Shown: positions 44,221-54,460 of the stretch, in pieces
Position numbering within the stretch: position 1 is the first letter of the stretch
How the letters are laid out: each line of letters begins with the position of its first letter
NCBI GenBank assembly: GCA_947396885.1
Contig: OX377203.1
Coordinates: 23,625,253 to 23,689,252, forward strand
Length of the DNA: 64,000 nt
DNA from: Heligmosomoides polygyrus polygyrus
Lineage: Eukaryota; Nematoda; Chromadorea; Rhabditida; Heligmosomidae
Direction of reading: 5' to 3'
Made by a program: the position numbers and the translations under genes
The notes under the pieces: model-generated
The model's input: the letters and a program-made list of their open reading frames with translations, nothing else
Databases searched by the model: none
Told to the model about the DNA's origin: nothing

Positions 44221-45127
44221 ATATTTGTCCCTTGGCCCTTCCTCATCTAGGCGTAACCTATTTAATCGCAAGTTTCTTTAGGCAGAGTTGAATTGATTTG
44301 GGTCCTGCTAGACCAGAGTTTTCATAGAACACTTGCGAAACTGTTGAAGGCTTCCTTACCTGTGCAATTTCCACATGACTTCTATTCGGACCCGTTTGAA
44401 ACTTCAATTTGTTTCGAGTTCTCTGTGCGGCACAGATTTGATGTGATTGGACGTTTATTGCAAAATGCAAATGCGAATCGAAATTGATGTTGGAAAATGT
44501 TCTCGGAGGAAGAGACATTTAAGAACCTGAATTGTCGTCTCGGAAATCTTCAGCCCCCAATGAGCGTTTCCCGTGCCCTATCTGAGTCGGAAGCACTAAA
44601 ATTTTACCACATATGCTAGACGCCTTCTATTGTTGCCTTACAGCAGCGGAGCACCTGCCACGGGTGTTTGTCACATGCCGAGGTGTCTCATTAGCATTCT
44701 TAGCTCCGTAACACGTTGTCTAGAGTTTATTGTCCTCGCTTTTAAATGAGACCCTCTATACCGTACTAACTCACAACAGAATGCTAGGAAACTTCGAGCT
44801 CCAAGATATGATGGCAGTCGAACATGGAGTAGTACAGTTGGAAGTTGGTTGAGGTTTTCCTGGTATTCAGATCCCTTTCGCTTGGAGATTACACTTCAAT
44901 TCGTTTGAAAAATTCACCTTTTTGATTGCGTCGAAGATCGGAGTGTGCACTTTTTTGGACTGGACCCAGTATTGTTCAAAGCCAAATTGTATTCGATAAT
45001 TGTGTATTTTAGAGCCTTCTCGCCATTTTTTTTTGCAAATTTTAGTTGGGCAAGCATTACACGAAGCATAACCGTCTTACTCGGGAGTCATCGTATAACG
45101 GAATAATAACGACCATTTCGATTTCAG
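44221..45127. other. No gene recognised
   Basis: A weak ORF pair at 44258-44518 without domains. Confidence 0.3.
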
Positions 45128-45218
45128 GTTGCAGTCCACTCTTTGGATTTGTTCACTGTTCAGCTGCCACCGTCGTTATGACTAGGAAGGGAGGGAAACA
45201 AAGTAGTCTGGTCACTAT
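45128..45218 (+). CDS. Candidate upstream exon of SLC38A9-like gene
   Basis: Acceptor GATTTCAG ends at 45127 and donor GTGAGT starts at 45219. The frame reads SPLFGFVHCSAATVVMTRKG, then GKQSSLVT, and ends within an ATN codon. Family knowledge: SLC38A9 proteins have a polar, non-membrane stretch with ..SSiVTIF.. just before the first membrane helix, which this resembles. The next exon, which should encode that helix, is not clearly seen. Confidence 0.45.
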
Positions 45219-46029
45219 GTGAGTACTCTGTAATTTCAATTTTGAATTTTCTAGAAAGTCTTTCTAGAAGTTACTAGCATTTGGTAGTAAAACAGCACTA
45301 CTAGGTGGTCACTCCAAGCAGAAAATATGGTCTGCACTCAAAACGAAACCCATGCATATTTTCTTTTTTAATCATTTTCTTCTCTATTTGTAACGCATGG
45401 CTCCCAGTGTTGATGATTACAGCAAAAGCAGAAGGTCGCGTCACTTCTTCGCCTTCTTCTCCTCTTTTTGTTGGCTATAACTATAAGAGCCTTTTGAGAC
45501 CTCGAAGCACTTTAGTAAACTTTTAACTTTTTTTCTTTTTTTTCTCTTTTTTAACTCTTTTTTCATAAATGCGCATTAACTCTAGATATTCCAATCGAAA
45601 ACAGCCTTGCTAAGCAACTCAATGAGCAGCTTCCTTTGCTTGCACCGTAATTAACATAAGAAGGAAAGCCAGCGGCTAAGATGTAACCACAGGCTGGAAG
45701 TAGGGCAGCAAGAAGTCGCTTATTCTACTCCTAGCGGAATATGTGCACCGTGCTACAATATATCTAGGTATTTTATTAGGTGGCCCACAGAAAGGAAGTA
45801 AGAGGTCGCAGCTAGCAGGACCTCATAACGAGTAGCGGGTCGAACGGCTAAATAGTGCGCATTCTTATTTTTGTCATCCGCGTCTTCGTCCTTCTTCTCT
45901 TCCAGCTGAGCATAATAAGGCTGCAGGTGTATCTGCTCGAAAGTGATGGCTCACGAAATGTTGCTCATCTCCACCTTGACGTTCTTTTGGGCCACCATAT
46001 AAAAATTTAAATGAAAACGATTCCTATTT

Positions 46030-46270
46030 GGAGTCTCTTTGCTCGAGGTGCCGGAAGTCGCGTAGGCTCGATTGCATGTTCTTGGTTCGAATTTCCCACA
46101 CAGGTTAACCAAACCTACGGTCACTACGGTGTCGGTGGATTGGTGCCAGACTTGTCTAGAAAGGACAAAATGCTGATTTGTCCATCAGCTTTTCCTATGG
46201 GATATCGCGGAGGCAATTTGAAAGTTTGCTGTCGATGAATGACTCAGTGCTTTATCACTTTTAGACACGT
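46030..46270 (+). repeat. tRNA-derived SINE-like copy (family 1)
   Basis: B-box-like TGGTTCGAATTTCCC, then GGTGTCGGTGGATTGGTGCC and AGACTTGTCTAGAAAGGAC. It lies within the long intron between SLC38A9-like exons. Confidence 0.6.
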
Positions 46271-47199
46271 TTAGCACCAATTAGTCAAGTGGAAATTTAG
46301 TTTTTTAAAAATAATATGCACACGGCGAGCTAGGTCAGATGGAATGCGATATGTTGTCAAAATTCTGATCTGTTCTCGCATTTTACTGAGAATGGTGTCG
46401 TATGCATTGCCACTCCATCTACACTTCAAAGCGATTCAGCTGCAGTGAGATAGGAGCGGGTGATGGGAGATAATGCAGGACGGCATTGCAAAATCACCTG
46501 CATTCAGATTTTTATCGCATCATTAAAGGGGTGAGACCACGACAAATGGCACCACCATCTGACAAGACGTTCAGGCTGGGTATGCACTTTCCGACATGAA
46601 ATTCTCTTTGAAGATCGTGTTCGATGTGTGTTTGATTATTGATGAATTCTGACAAATTAATTTCTTCAACATTTTCATGGGCGTGCCCAATGCAGTCGTC
46701 TCCTGGTTGGGCACAATGCTTGAGAAACAAGTGCTACAGAATGTGCTATACTGTGGCTGTAGAGCATAGGAAAGAATTGGGAGTACACCAGAAACAAGAA
46801 CATGAATTGAGAAATCTTTTAGTTTTATTTAGTTGACTGCCGACTGAGATCAGGTATGACTGTTATTTTGGTCTGCATTTTGAGGGAGCATATGGGAGAG
46901 CGATGATGGAGTTGAAAGACGCTCGATTCCACTGTTACGATCGGATCAGCGGAGATTTACTATGGAGTTGATAGAGCTTCGTCTAGACAAAAGTGGTCAC
47001 TTCAGACAACTCTATAGGCTGGAAAAGCATTCAAACTGTCTCATTTCGGATTATTATAGAATTTGTGGTACGTTCTGGAAGGAATAACTGCTGTCGTAAT
47101 CCATTTAGTCTTTCGCTTTCCTTCGCTTTTACGTGGAGTTGAATAGACAACAGATTTTCATGCTAGCTATTATCTTTATCATATTCAACGCTTCTAATA

Positions 47200-47625
47200 G
47201 CGTTTGTCCCGCTTGATGGTGGGGTCCGCTCTTTAAACCTGGAGCCAGATTGGTCAGCCGGTTACCGTCCTTTAACGGTGAAAATATCGCCAAACCTGAT
47301 GCTGATGAATGTAATATCAGAGGGTTTGGTGGTATTTTCACCGTTAGAGGGCGGTAAGCGGTTGATGAATCTGGCCCCTGGTGACGCCAATTTTCCCGAT
47401 CAAATGCTTGAATGATTGATCTATCCTTAAGCCGAAATGCTAAGTGTCCTGCTCTGGAGTCAATATTGCTCTGGGCGTCCTCTGGGCCATCTTCCTTCCG
47501 GTTCACGCCAGTCATTAGCGCAAGGGAGGTGACCGCTGCATCATAGACGAGCATCGCGCAACTTGTCGGCTATCGGGGCAGCACCGAGACTCTGTGGCGT
47601 GGTGCCGTTGCAAATGCGGTCCGCC
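47200..47625 (-). pseudogene. RTE 3' end fossil with nested MITE
   Basis: On the minus strand remnants follow the RTE C-terminus: CGGACCGCATTTGCAACGG-like (MDRIRND region), then GATAGCCGACAAGTTGCG and a diverged DRENWRH motif. The final GTCCCGCTTGATGG..GGGTCCGCTCTT equals the end of the RTE frame (ADPATKRDKR). A 138-bp inverted-repeat element interrupts it at 47241-47378. Confidence 0.7.
47241..47378. mobile_element. MITE-like inverted repeat nested in RTE fossil
   Basis: Arms of about 56 bp: left GGAGCCAGATTGG...ACGGTGAAAATATCGCCAAA, right GGTTTGGTGGTATTTTCACC...GAATCTGGCCCC, about 85% complementary, around a ~25-bp centre. Not related to the MITEs at 37.7 and 39.8 kb. Confidence 0.75.
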
Positions 47626-49020
47626 CGTCTGCTGCAGCAATTTCGTTTTTATTTCCAGTTTTTTGCCCCGGACCATCTCTCAGTACCATACGTTACTACT
47701 GGAGAGTCTGCCTTTGATTTGAGGGCTGAAGTATCTCCTTAACTCCCCCCCCCCCCCCACCTTCCCAAGCATTTGGACAAGACAGCACTCACGCGTGCAT
47801 TCATCATAAGCGCTATACTGTCAGAAGACCCAAGATGATTGAGAGATACAACTCAGTGCTCAGAGCTATCCTTTTTTCTACGTTCATGCTCATTCACGTC
47901 CATCGTCAAATGCTCGCAGTGAGCAGCTGATTGAGAGCTTGCGGTTTCAGTTCCTTCCAGAGCATCTCGCAAAAAGGAAATGCGTTGAGAATCCTACAAA
48001 AAATAGCGTTGGTAATCGAATTCTACGCTTATCCTTTCACCATTATTTTCACAACTTTTTAGGTAGGAACTGTGTTCGTCTTGCCAAGTTGCGCGAAGCT
48101 CGTCTAGAGTTATGTAGAAAAAGCATTTTGCCTTAAAAAAATTCTAAGCAATTTAGCTCGTGACTGACTTCGGTGTCTAATACCCTGGGCAGTTCTTTGT
48201 TCTAACCAAATGAATCGAGAGAAGCATTAGATCTGAAGGACAGAACGTACGTAACGTGCCGAACAAGTTCTCTTATCAAAGAAAGTGTTCAGCCCGGCAA
48301 CAGATTGAATATATTGTTTTCTTAATCAAATGAACTAGCAGAGGAGCTGTTTCCTCTAGCGACGAGGCTATTTGTTCTAACCATAAGAGGTTGGATAGCC
48401 TTTGGTGGACTACAGCAGAGTTCTAACAGCTGCCAAAGATTCGCAAGGAAATAGCGAAGCCTTCATTAAACTCAACCCAGTGCTTTCTTTCTGCTAATAC
48501 CTGAGTTGCTTCAAATGACCTTAAAGGTAACGCTATCCTTGAGAGCAGTGTAGCCATGAAGTGTCGCGGTGCTCTCTGCCGTGCAGTAAACCAGAAATGG
48601 TGCCGAAAGCGAACGTGACAGCCTGCCAACTCATCGGCGGCCTTTTTCGCTCCGATCACGGGTTACTACAGTTACGACCCATTTCGATGGTGAGAGCGCG
48701 GACATTCATTACAACAACTGGAAGGAGGGCGATCTGCCAAAGTTCATTCACGAATAGTAGTACATCTGCACCTCAAGATGATGTGACACAAAAGAGAAAA
48801 TGTTACGTGCCAAGAGTAACTGAGCTCGGAACCACACAGTCTTCGAAGCTGATTGTTCACACCTGTTCGCAACCGATGAAACTAACGATAAATACGAAGC
48901 TTGAGATGTCGGAACAATTGTATTATTTTTTTGTACCTTCTGCTCACAGTAATGGGTGCTCACAATTTTATAAGCGACAAAAAATAACGGTCGACGTAAA
49001 TCGACTTTTTCGGAATGGGC

Positions 49021-49102
49021 CGCGTATATACTTTCATGGCATATCGTGGAGACAATGTGGATGCACATTGTCTCCACGATATGCCATGAAAGTATATACG
49101 CG
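49021..49102. repeat. Perfect 39-bp inverted repeat with 4-base loop
   Basis: The 39 bases at 49021-49059 are the exact reverse complement of 49064-49102, with loop GATG. Core arms CATATCGTGGAGACAATGTG and CACATTGTCTCCACGATATG. It adjoins a family 1 SINE-like copy. Other copies carry a related but non-palindromic GATGTCGTGGAGGCGAC or GGATATCGCGGAGGCAA at the same place. Confidence 0.9.
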
Positions 49103-49300
49103 AAGCCTTATAGTGAGTTGCGGTAGCCAGCCGATAATTAAGTGGCGTTTAATCCAACCCGTACAAGCCTGTAACCAAATCGCCAACCCGAAAAGATGGA
49201 ATGTGTGATTGGCCTTTGTGGAAAACCCGAACCGAGAATGTGCTTAGGGGAGCATGCTGCAGCCGGTGACTAGTCAAACTGCACCACCACGCGCCAACAA
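49103..49300 (-). repeat. tRNA-derived SINE-like copy (family 1)
   Basis: It contains GCCAGCCGATAATTAAGTGG and a diverged reverse-complement body, ending at TGCACCACCACGCGCC where the tRNA-like head would begin. Confidence 0.5.
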
Positions 49301-50097
49301 GCAATGGTTTGTGGAATGAATTAATCGAACAAGCGACGTGCTTTCAGCAGAAAATAGGATTTTTCTGCCTTCCCAATTTGACTAAACCGTGGCTCTACAA
49401 GGAAACTTCTGCTAATTCTAAAATCTATTTTGTTGCTGTTTTGCAAAGCCCAAAATATTGCTTATTTAAATATTTGAGGCTCGTATTTTCAGCTTCTCTC
49501 TATGGAATACGCTTATGGGCGTGTCGCTGTTAAGCATGCCTTGGGCTTTGTATCAGGTTCGTTCTCTTCTACAGTAAGCGTTAACCACAATTGAAGCTAC
49601 TGGTCGTTTTACTGGTTCCGGTAGACTGTTTTTGCCAATCCTTAGTGAAGACGCCAGTAGAGGTAAATAGTGTAGTAGGAGCTTAAGATGAACTCCTCAC
49701 TGATTCGATGGAAGAGAATCGCAATATTTTGAGAACTAAAGCCCGAAAGCTGAAAAGGCATTTCATCCCTTTTTGATCATAATAGCTAGCGCTCAAGGTA
49801 ATAAATCAATCGTCAATTTTTTGAGAAGAAGTCATCAAGTATAGGAACCACATGCATAGTTGCTATTTTTGCTTGGACTTCTGCTTTAGCTTCCCTGATC
49901 CGTAGCACAGTGCTTAGTGGTTACGGTAGATTGCCGGGATACGCATACCATTAAAATAATTGTGGTCTTGCCGAATTATCATTTGAGCTTTGGAAACAAT
50001 GGATGGTAGTTATTTCCCTATCCCATTTCCAAGATAACCACGGTATTCCACAATTTCAGGCGTGGGCTACATGCACAACTGAAGTAAATTTTTTCAG

Positions 50098-50191
50098 GCT
50101 GGCTTTATTCTCGGAATAGTAATTCTTCTTGGTATGGGTCTTCTATGCTTTTATACAGCGTATTTGGTGGTGAAAAGTCCACATGGAATGG
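50098..50191 (+). CDS. slc38a9: SLC38A9-like amino-acid transporter, exon A
   Basis: After TTTTCAG the frame reads AGFILGIVILLGMGLLCFYT and AYLVVKSPHGM, ending in phase 1 before GTAAGA. This matches the second membrane helix region of SLC38A9 (QAGF.lGi.vilLmGLlt.Yc.y.vVKS). SLC38A9 is a lysosomal amino-acid transporter and arginine sensor upstream of TORC1. The single base G left over combines with AG at 51611 to keep frame. Confidence 0.8.
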
Positions 50192-51610
50192 GTAAGAGGA
50201 CTTGAAGTTTTTCGATGTAGAACCTTTCGTAGTTCTGTTTGTCGTTTTTCAGTGGATAGCTTCGGCGTTCGCTAAGTATTCCTTCGAGAAAAGCTATCCT
50301 CGGGTTATTTACGCGTTTATATGAAAGTTAAAGTTATCCAAGGCCCTTAGAGAATCGAATACTGTTCCGTGAATGTGATGAAACGATATCAATTGCTTAA
50401 AAATCTTTCAGGAAGACAGGGGAATATCATAATGCACTCCGAAAATCCTTTGCACTATGTTCTTGACAAAGTACATAAATCCAGTATTTATGTTGACCAA
50501 GTTGACAAAGTTGTAGCTTAAGCTTTTTCTGTGTACGTTCTTTAGCAAGCAGCTGTCTTTTATTCCCAAAGCACACTGATAGGGAATCCCTGCAGACAAT
50601 AAGGATTTACAAGGCCCGTCTATTTTAACATATTTTCCTTAGGAGACTAGCAAAGTAAGAAAAAGTGGATCTATCCTAATCGGAGAGAGCCATATAGTGA
50701 TTTGCGTAACCAGTCCCTTGCTGACGTTTCTAGGAGAGCTTCAGCTGCTGTCCCGCGATAGGAGGAATTTCCTTCAAATTTATGGGATATGGTTATGTGG
50801 CATGGCATGGCGTTCACAGTTGTCACTTTACGGTTGCCTCCTTGAACGGGAGTAGTCTAGGGGCACAGTATAGATTAGAGCGCAATTACTACGCCTTGCG
50901 TTTTCATGTAGTATATTCCATTTGAATTTACGGTATTGATCGCGTTGGCGGGAAACGGAGTATGAACACCCGGGTCCGAATCGCCGGACTCATTCTACTC
51001 TCCTCTTCGCATCTCCGCCGGCTCGCCGTTGTCTCTTCTGTATTCCCTACCACATAATAAACGATCTCTGCAGCCGTGGACGAACAGAACAGAAGGGAAC
51101 CGGAGGGTGACCGTAGGTGCACCTTCTGACTAGGATAGATCCTCCGAAAAATGTAATAACAAACTATTATATGACTGATTTCCAGTCTTTTTCTTTGCTT
51201 ATTAGAAACGATGAAGCCACCATGTGGTTAGAAGTGTGGCTTACCTGTTGTCATAGATTCTTCGTTGCCGCAGATGCCAACTGTTTAAACCCTAGCTATT
51301 TCGTGTACAAGTTCTTAGCTTCCCTCTCATTCTCTCTTTGACAGAGCACCAAAAACGTGGTCATGCTCATTGCTTTGAAAGGGCTGGGACAGAAAAGTGA
51401 GAAAGCAAGCATATGTAGTAGCTTTGCTGAACGCAATAGGACATCTATTTTCTCGTGGAATATCTTTAGATTAGGGACGATCAAGACGTATTCTTCAAGC
51501 AATGGTAGTTTTTTCAACGGATTTGGATAGTTGTGACTACGACAGGAGCGCCCTTCAACTTAAGCGGTGCTGTATGGAAAATCAAATATAACCAACAGCT
51601 CCGTTTGCAG

Positions 51611-51781
51611 AGAAAGTCGATGAAAATGAAGTCGAGTTCTCCGAGATATGTGAGCACTACTTTGGACGAGTCGGCTCGATCACATCACTCGTATTCTCGA
51701 TTTCCATCATGATCGGCGCAATATTGGCATATTGGGTGCTGATGTCAAACTTTGTTTACTTCAGTGGAACGCTACTATATG
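51611..51781 (+). CDS. slc38a9: SLC38A9-like amino-acid transporter, exon B
   Basis: The exon starts after TTTGCAG (phase 1) and ends in phase 1 before GTGAGT. It encodes KVDENEVEFSEICEHYFGRV, GSITSLVFSISIMIGA and LAYWVLMSNFVYFSG. The pattern EysdvCrhYFG...LlFSl.sliGA..vYWVLMSNFL is distinctive for SLC38A9 among Aa_trans family transporters. Downstream exons are not recognised in the remaining window, and the following introns appear large. Confidence 0.87.
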
Positions 51782-52724
51782 GTGAGTTTCGAGCCAAACT
51801 AATGTAAATCACGGTGACGCAAATTCTGAGAGCATAATTCTGTTCATATCCATGTCCATGCCGCGAATATGACCAACATTGGTCAGTGGGAGCGTGCAGG
51901 CCAAGTAGCTAATTAGAGATCCGACCAAACACATGTCAGCCAATCACACGATCGGTCGTACATGCCGCCTCTGAATGGCACGCTCTTCGATGCGGCCTGT
52001 TTAACTGACGCATCCCACCCAATGCTTCCCATCTTGGCGACTAGTGCCTATGATTAACGAGGACAAAGCTCACATTCGTATAATTTATATTGCTAAAGGG
52101 CAAAAGGCTAAACTGGACTCGTGATTCCTGCGGGCGGCAGAAGATGAGATTAGTTTTTAGAAATAACGCACAAAGATTGTGAAAGTCTATGATTTTCAAT
52201 TTCGTTTGTCATAAGAGTTGGACCGAAACTCATGTGAGTTGATAAGGATTCTCTTTTGAAAGAAGTCTGCCGCCGTCTTAATGTTAGACTTTCCTCTGCT
52301 GCGAAACCATTGCAATGTAAAGGAGTTTGGTTCCTGAGGATCACTGGGAATGCTGGTACTCTTTGTCGATGACGTAAAAGTACCATTTCGTGCAATTCAA
52401 GCGCTTTTATTTGATTCGTATGAATGGTATGCAAGTGACATCGAAACTGATCGTAGAGTGCCGTTTATTCGAGTATCGAGGAATTCGATTTTTGATTGGC
52501 GAACAGGTTCACTTTCATTTTCTGAAACCCAAGATCTTCCTATGGATAATCTTTATGCAAACGCTATTTGTCACACGTCTTATGCATGGCGCACTCGCGC
52601 AGATTAAAGACCCCTTTTTTTAGCCTTATACTTAGAATATACAAGAGTACAGCCATATAAGTTATGTTATGAATGTTTATTACAAATAATAAATAAAGGA
52701 CGGCGTTAGTAAATAACTTTTGTG

Positions 52725-52985
52725 ATGCCCCAGCGCATTCTACTTCTACGGGATGTCGTGGAGGCGACATGAATGCATATTTGGCCATACAATCACTTGC
52801 TGTGGCCAGCCGATAAAAAAGTCAGCGCTTTATCCTTCCCAGACACATCTGATACCAATTCACCGACCCCGGAGGGATGGAAGGCTTGGTCGGTCTGGGC
52901 GGAAAATCCGGACCAGGAACCTGGTATCGGGTGCACGCGACCGTCGGCGCCTCCGACTGCGCTGCACGCGCCCGTATGAATGTTT
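52725..52985 (-). repeat. tRNA-derived SINE-like copy (family 1), best preserved
   Basis: In minus orientation: GCAGCGCAGTCGGAGGCGCC (A-box-like), CGCGTGCACCCGATACCAGG, then GACCAAGCCTTCCATCCCTC, CGGGGTCGGTGAATTGG and AGGATAAAGCGCTGAC. It ends with the GTAGAAGTAGAATGCG tail. It can serve as the reference copy for the family. Confidence 0.65.
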
Positions 52986-54289
52986 ATTACGAATGCATAA
53001 AGCAAACGTTTGAGAAAAAAAAGGACACAACATTTGCTCAAAATACAACGACAAATGAAGAGAATACGTATATCAGTAATCAAAAAGAAGTCAACTTGAC
53101 GAAAAGCCATTAACACGCTGAGGAAAAATCGTATTATATAAGATGATTTCCACACGGCTCTTAATCTATCCTGATTATAGCAGAGGCTCAATATTTTTAG
53201 TGATAAGTGTGATAGTAAGGTTTATTGTAAAACTATTGGGAACAAAGAATTAGTGCCCTTACGTTTCGCATGGGCCCATAGACAAAAACCACCTTAACCA
53301 CAGATTCTGTCGGCAGCGGAAAAAGTGGTTATACTTCCGGCTGTAGGAGGAGAAACTACTTCACCCTCGCCGTCGTCGTCGCCATTTGGTGCAGAGCAAC
53401 AGCTCCTGGGCCAAGCGTCGATATTTTTAAAACAACCTTTCAAAGAAGTGCGATGTTTTCTATAACGAATGCGATAGAATAGTTATCAGATTTTCCACTT
53501 TTTATGTTTTTGTTGTGCTAGATACCTTACTTGTCTGTTGATGTTTAGCGTTCAGTAAGGAACGTTGAGTTGGAGTGCTCACTTTTTTCAGATTTAGTTA
53601 GGCGGCACTGGTCAAACTGCAAAAAGAAAAGAAGGAAAAGAAAGAAAATAGAAAAGAAGAAGAAATTCTGCAAACCTCTGGAGAGTTCCGTTGACCACAA
53701 CAAGCCTAGCAACTGCGAAGATGCGCGATGACCTCTGGTGCCGTCATCACTCAAGCCCTTCATCATTCTCCATGAGATGAACGGGAGTATACCAAAGGTC
53801 TTTTCATTAGACCTTGAAGTGATGGCGACGTTCCTGCTAATTGAGAATCGTGCTGCTTCCGATGGCCGGATATGCGCGATGATTTTGTGGGTTCGTCTTA
53901 GGCATGTCACACTTTTTCAACGTCGCGCTTTGACAGTTAGCGTTGATTCGTGAACGGATTCGCGTCGCGCTTGCTTCCTTTGATGCGATGCGAGACCTTC
54001 ATGCTGGGAGGAATTCATGTCGTACTGCAAAAACTATCGTTGTGTGGCGGCGATGGAAACTGGCAAGGTAGCCACTTGTACAGTAAGCAGAGGAGGGCTG
54101 GAGTCCTGTCTGGTGCTAGAGTTTTGATCGCAATAAAACATCGTCATGAAAGCTTTCAGCATCATTAAAAGCCACTTGAGACTTAAAGAAAATGACTTGA
54201 ATCAATTCTATCAAGACGTTTAGGCTAACCGGTTCCATGCTGATATCGGGGGCCGGCTCATCCTATTATACCAGTGTGTGCTGAATGAC
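52986..54289. other. No gene recognised
   Basis: A GC-richer stretch at 53290-53420 (GGAGAAACTACTTCACCCTC..CCGTCGTCGTCGCC) could be an exon but no boundaries or family are evident. Confidence 0.3.
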
Positions 54290-54460
54290 CCTAATGGTGC
54301 TGGTGGTGCATTCGACCAAACAGCGCAGGTGCTGCAATGACGTAGAGCACTCCCACTTGGTCAGCAGAAGGTCGGGTTCGAGTCCGCCTGGCTCCAGAGC
54401 AAAACATCATTGTGGCGGTATTGGTAGGGCCGTGTTCCTTGCAATTCGCTGTCGTAGCGA
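54290..54460 (+). repeat. tRNA-derived SINE-like copy (family 2)
   Basis: It has GTAGAGCACTCCCACTTGGT, B box GGTTCGAGTCC (54375-54385), CGCCTGGCTCCA and the tail AGCAAAACATCATTG. A tail-only relic with GAGTTTTGATCGCAATAAAA lies at about 54115-54150. The family tail matches 10141-10175. Confidence 0.55.

Noticed and set aside
50908..51120. Solo LTR (GC-rich stretch with CACATAATAAACGATC)
   Set aside because: No second copy in the window, no clear target duplication, ends not definable.
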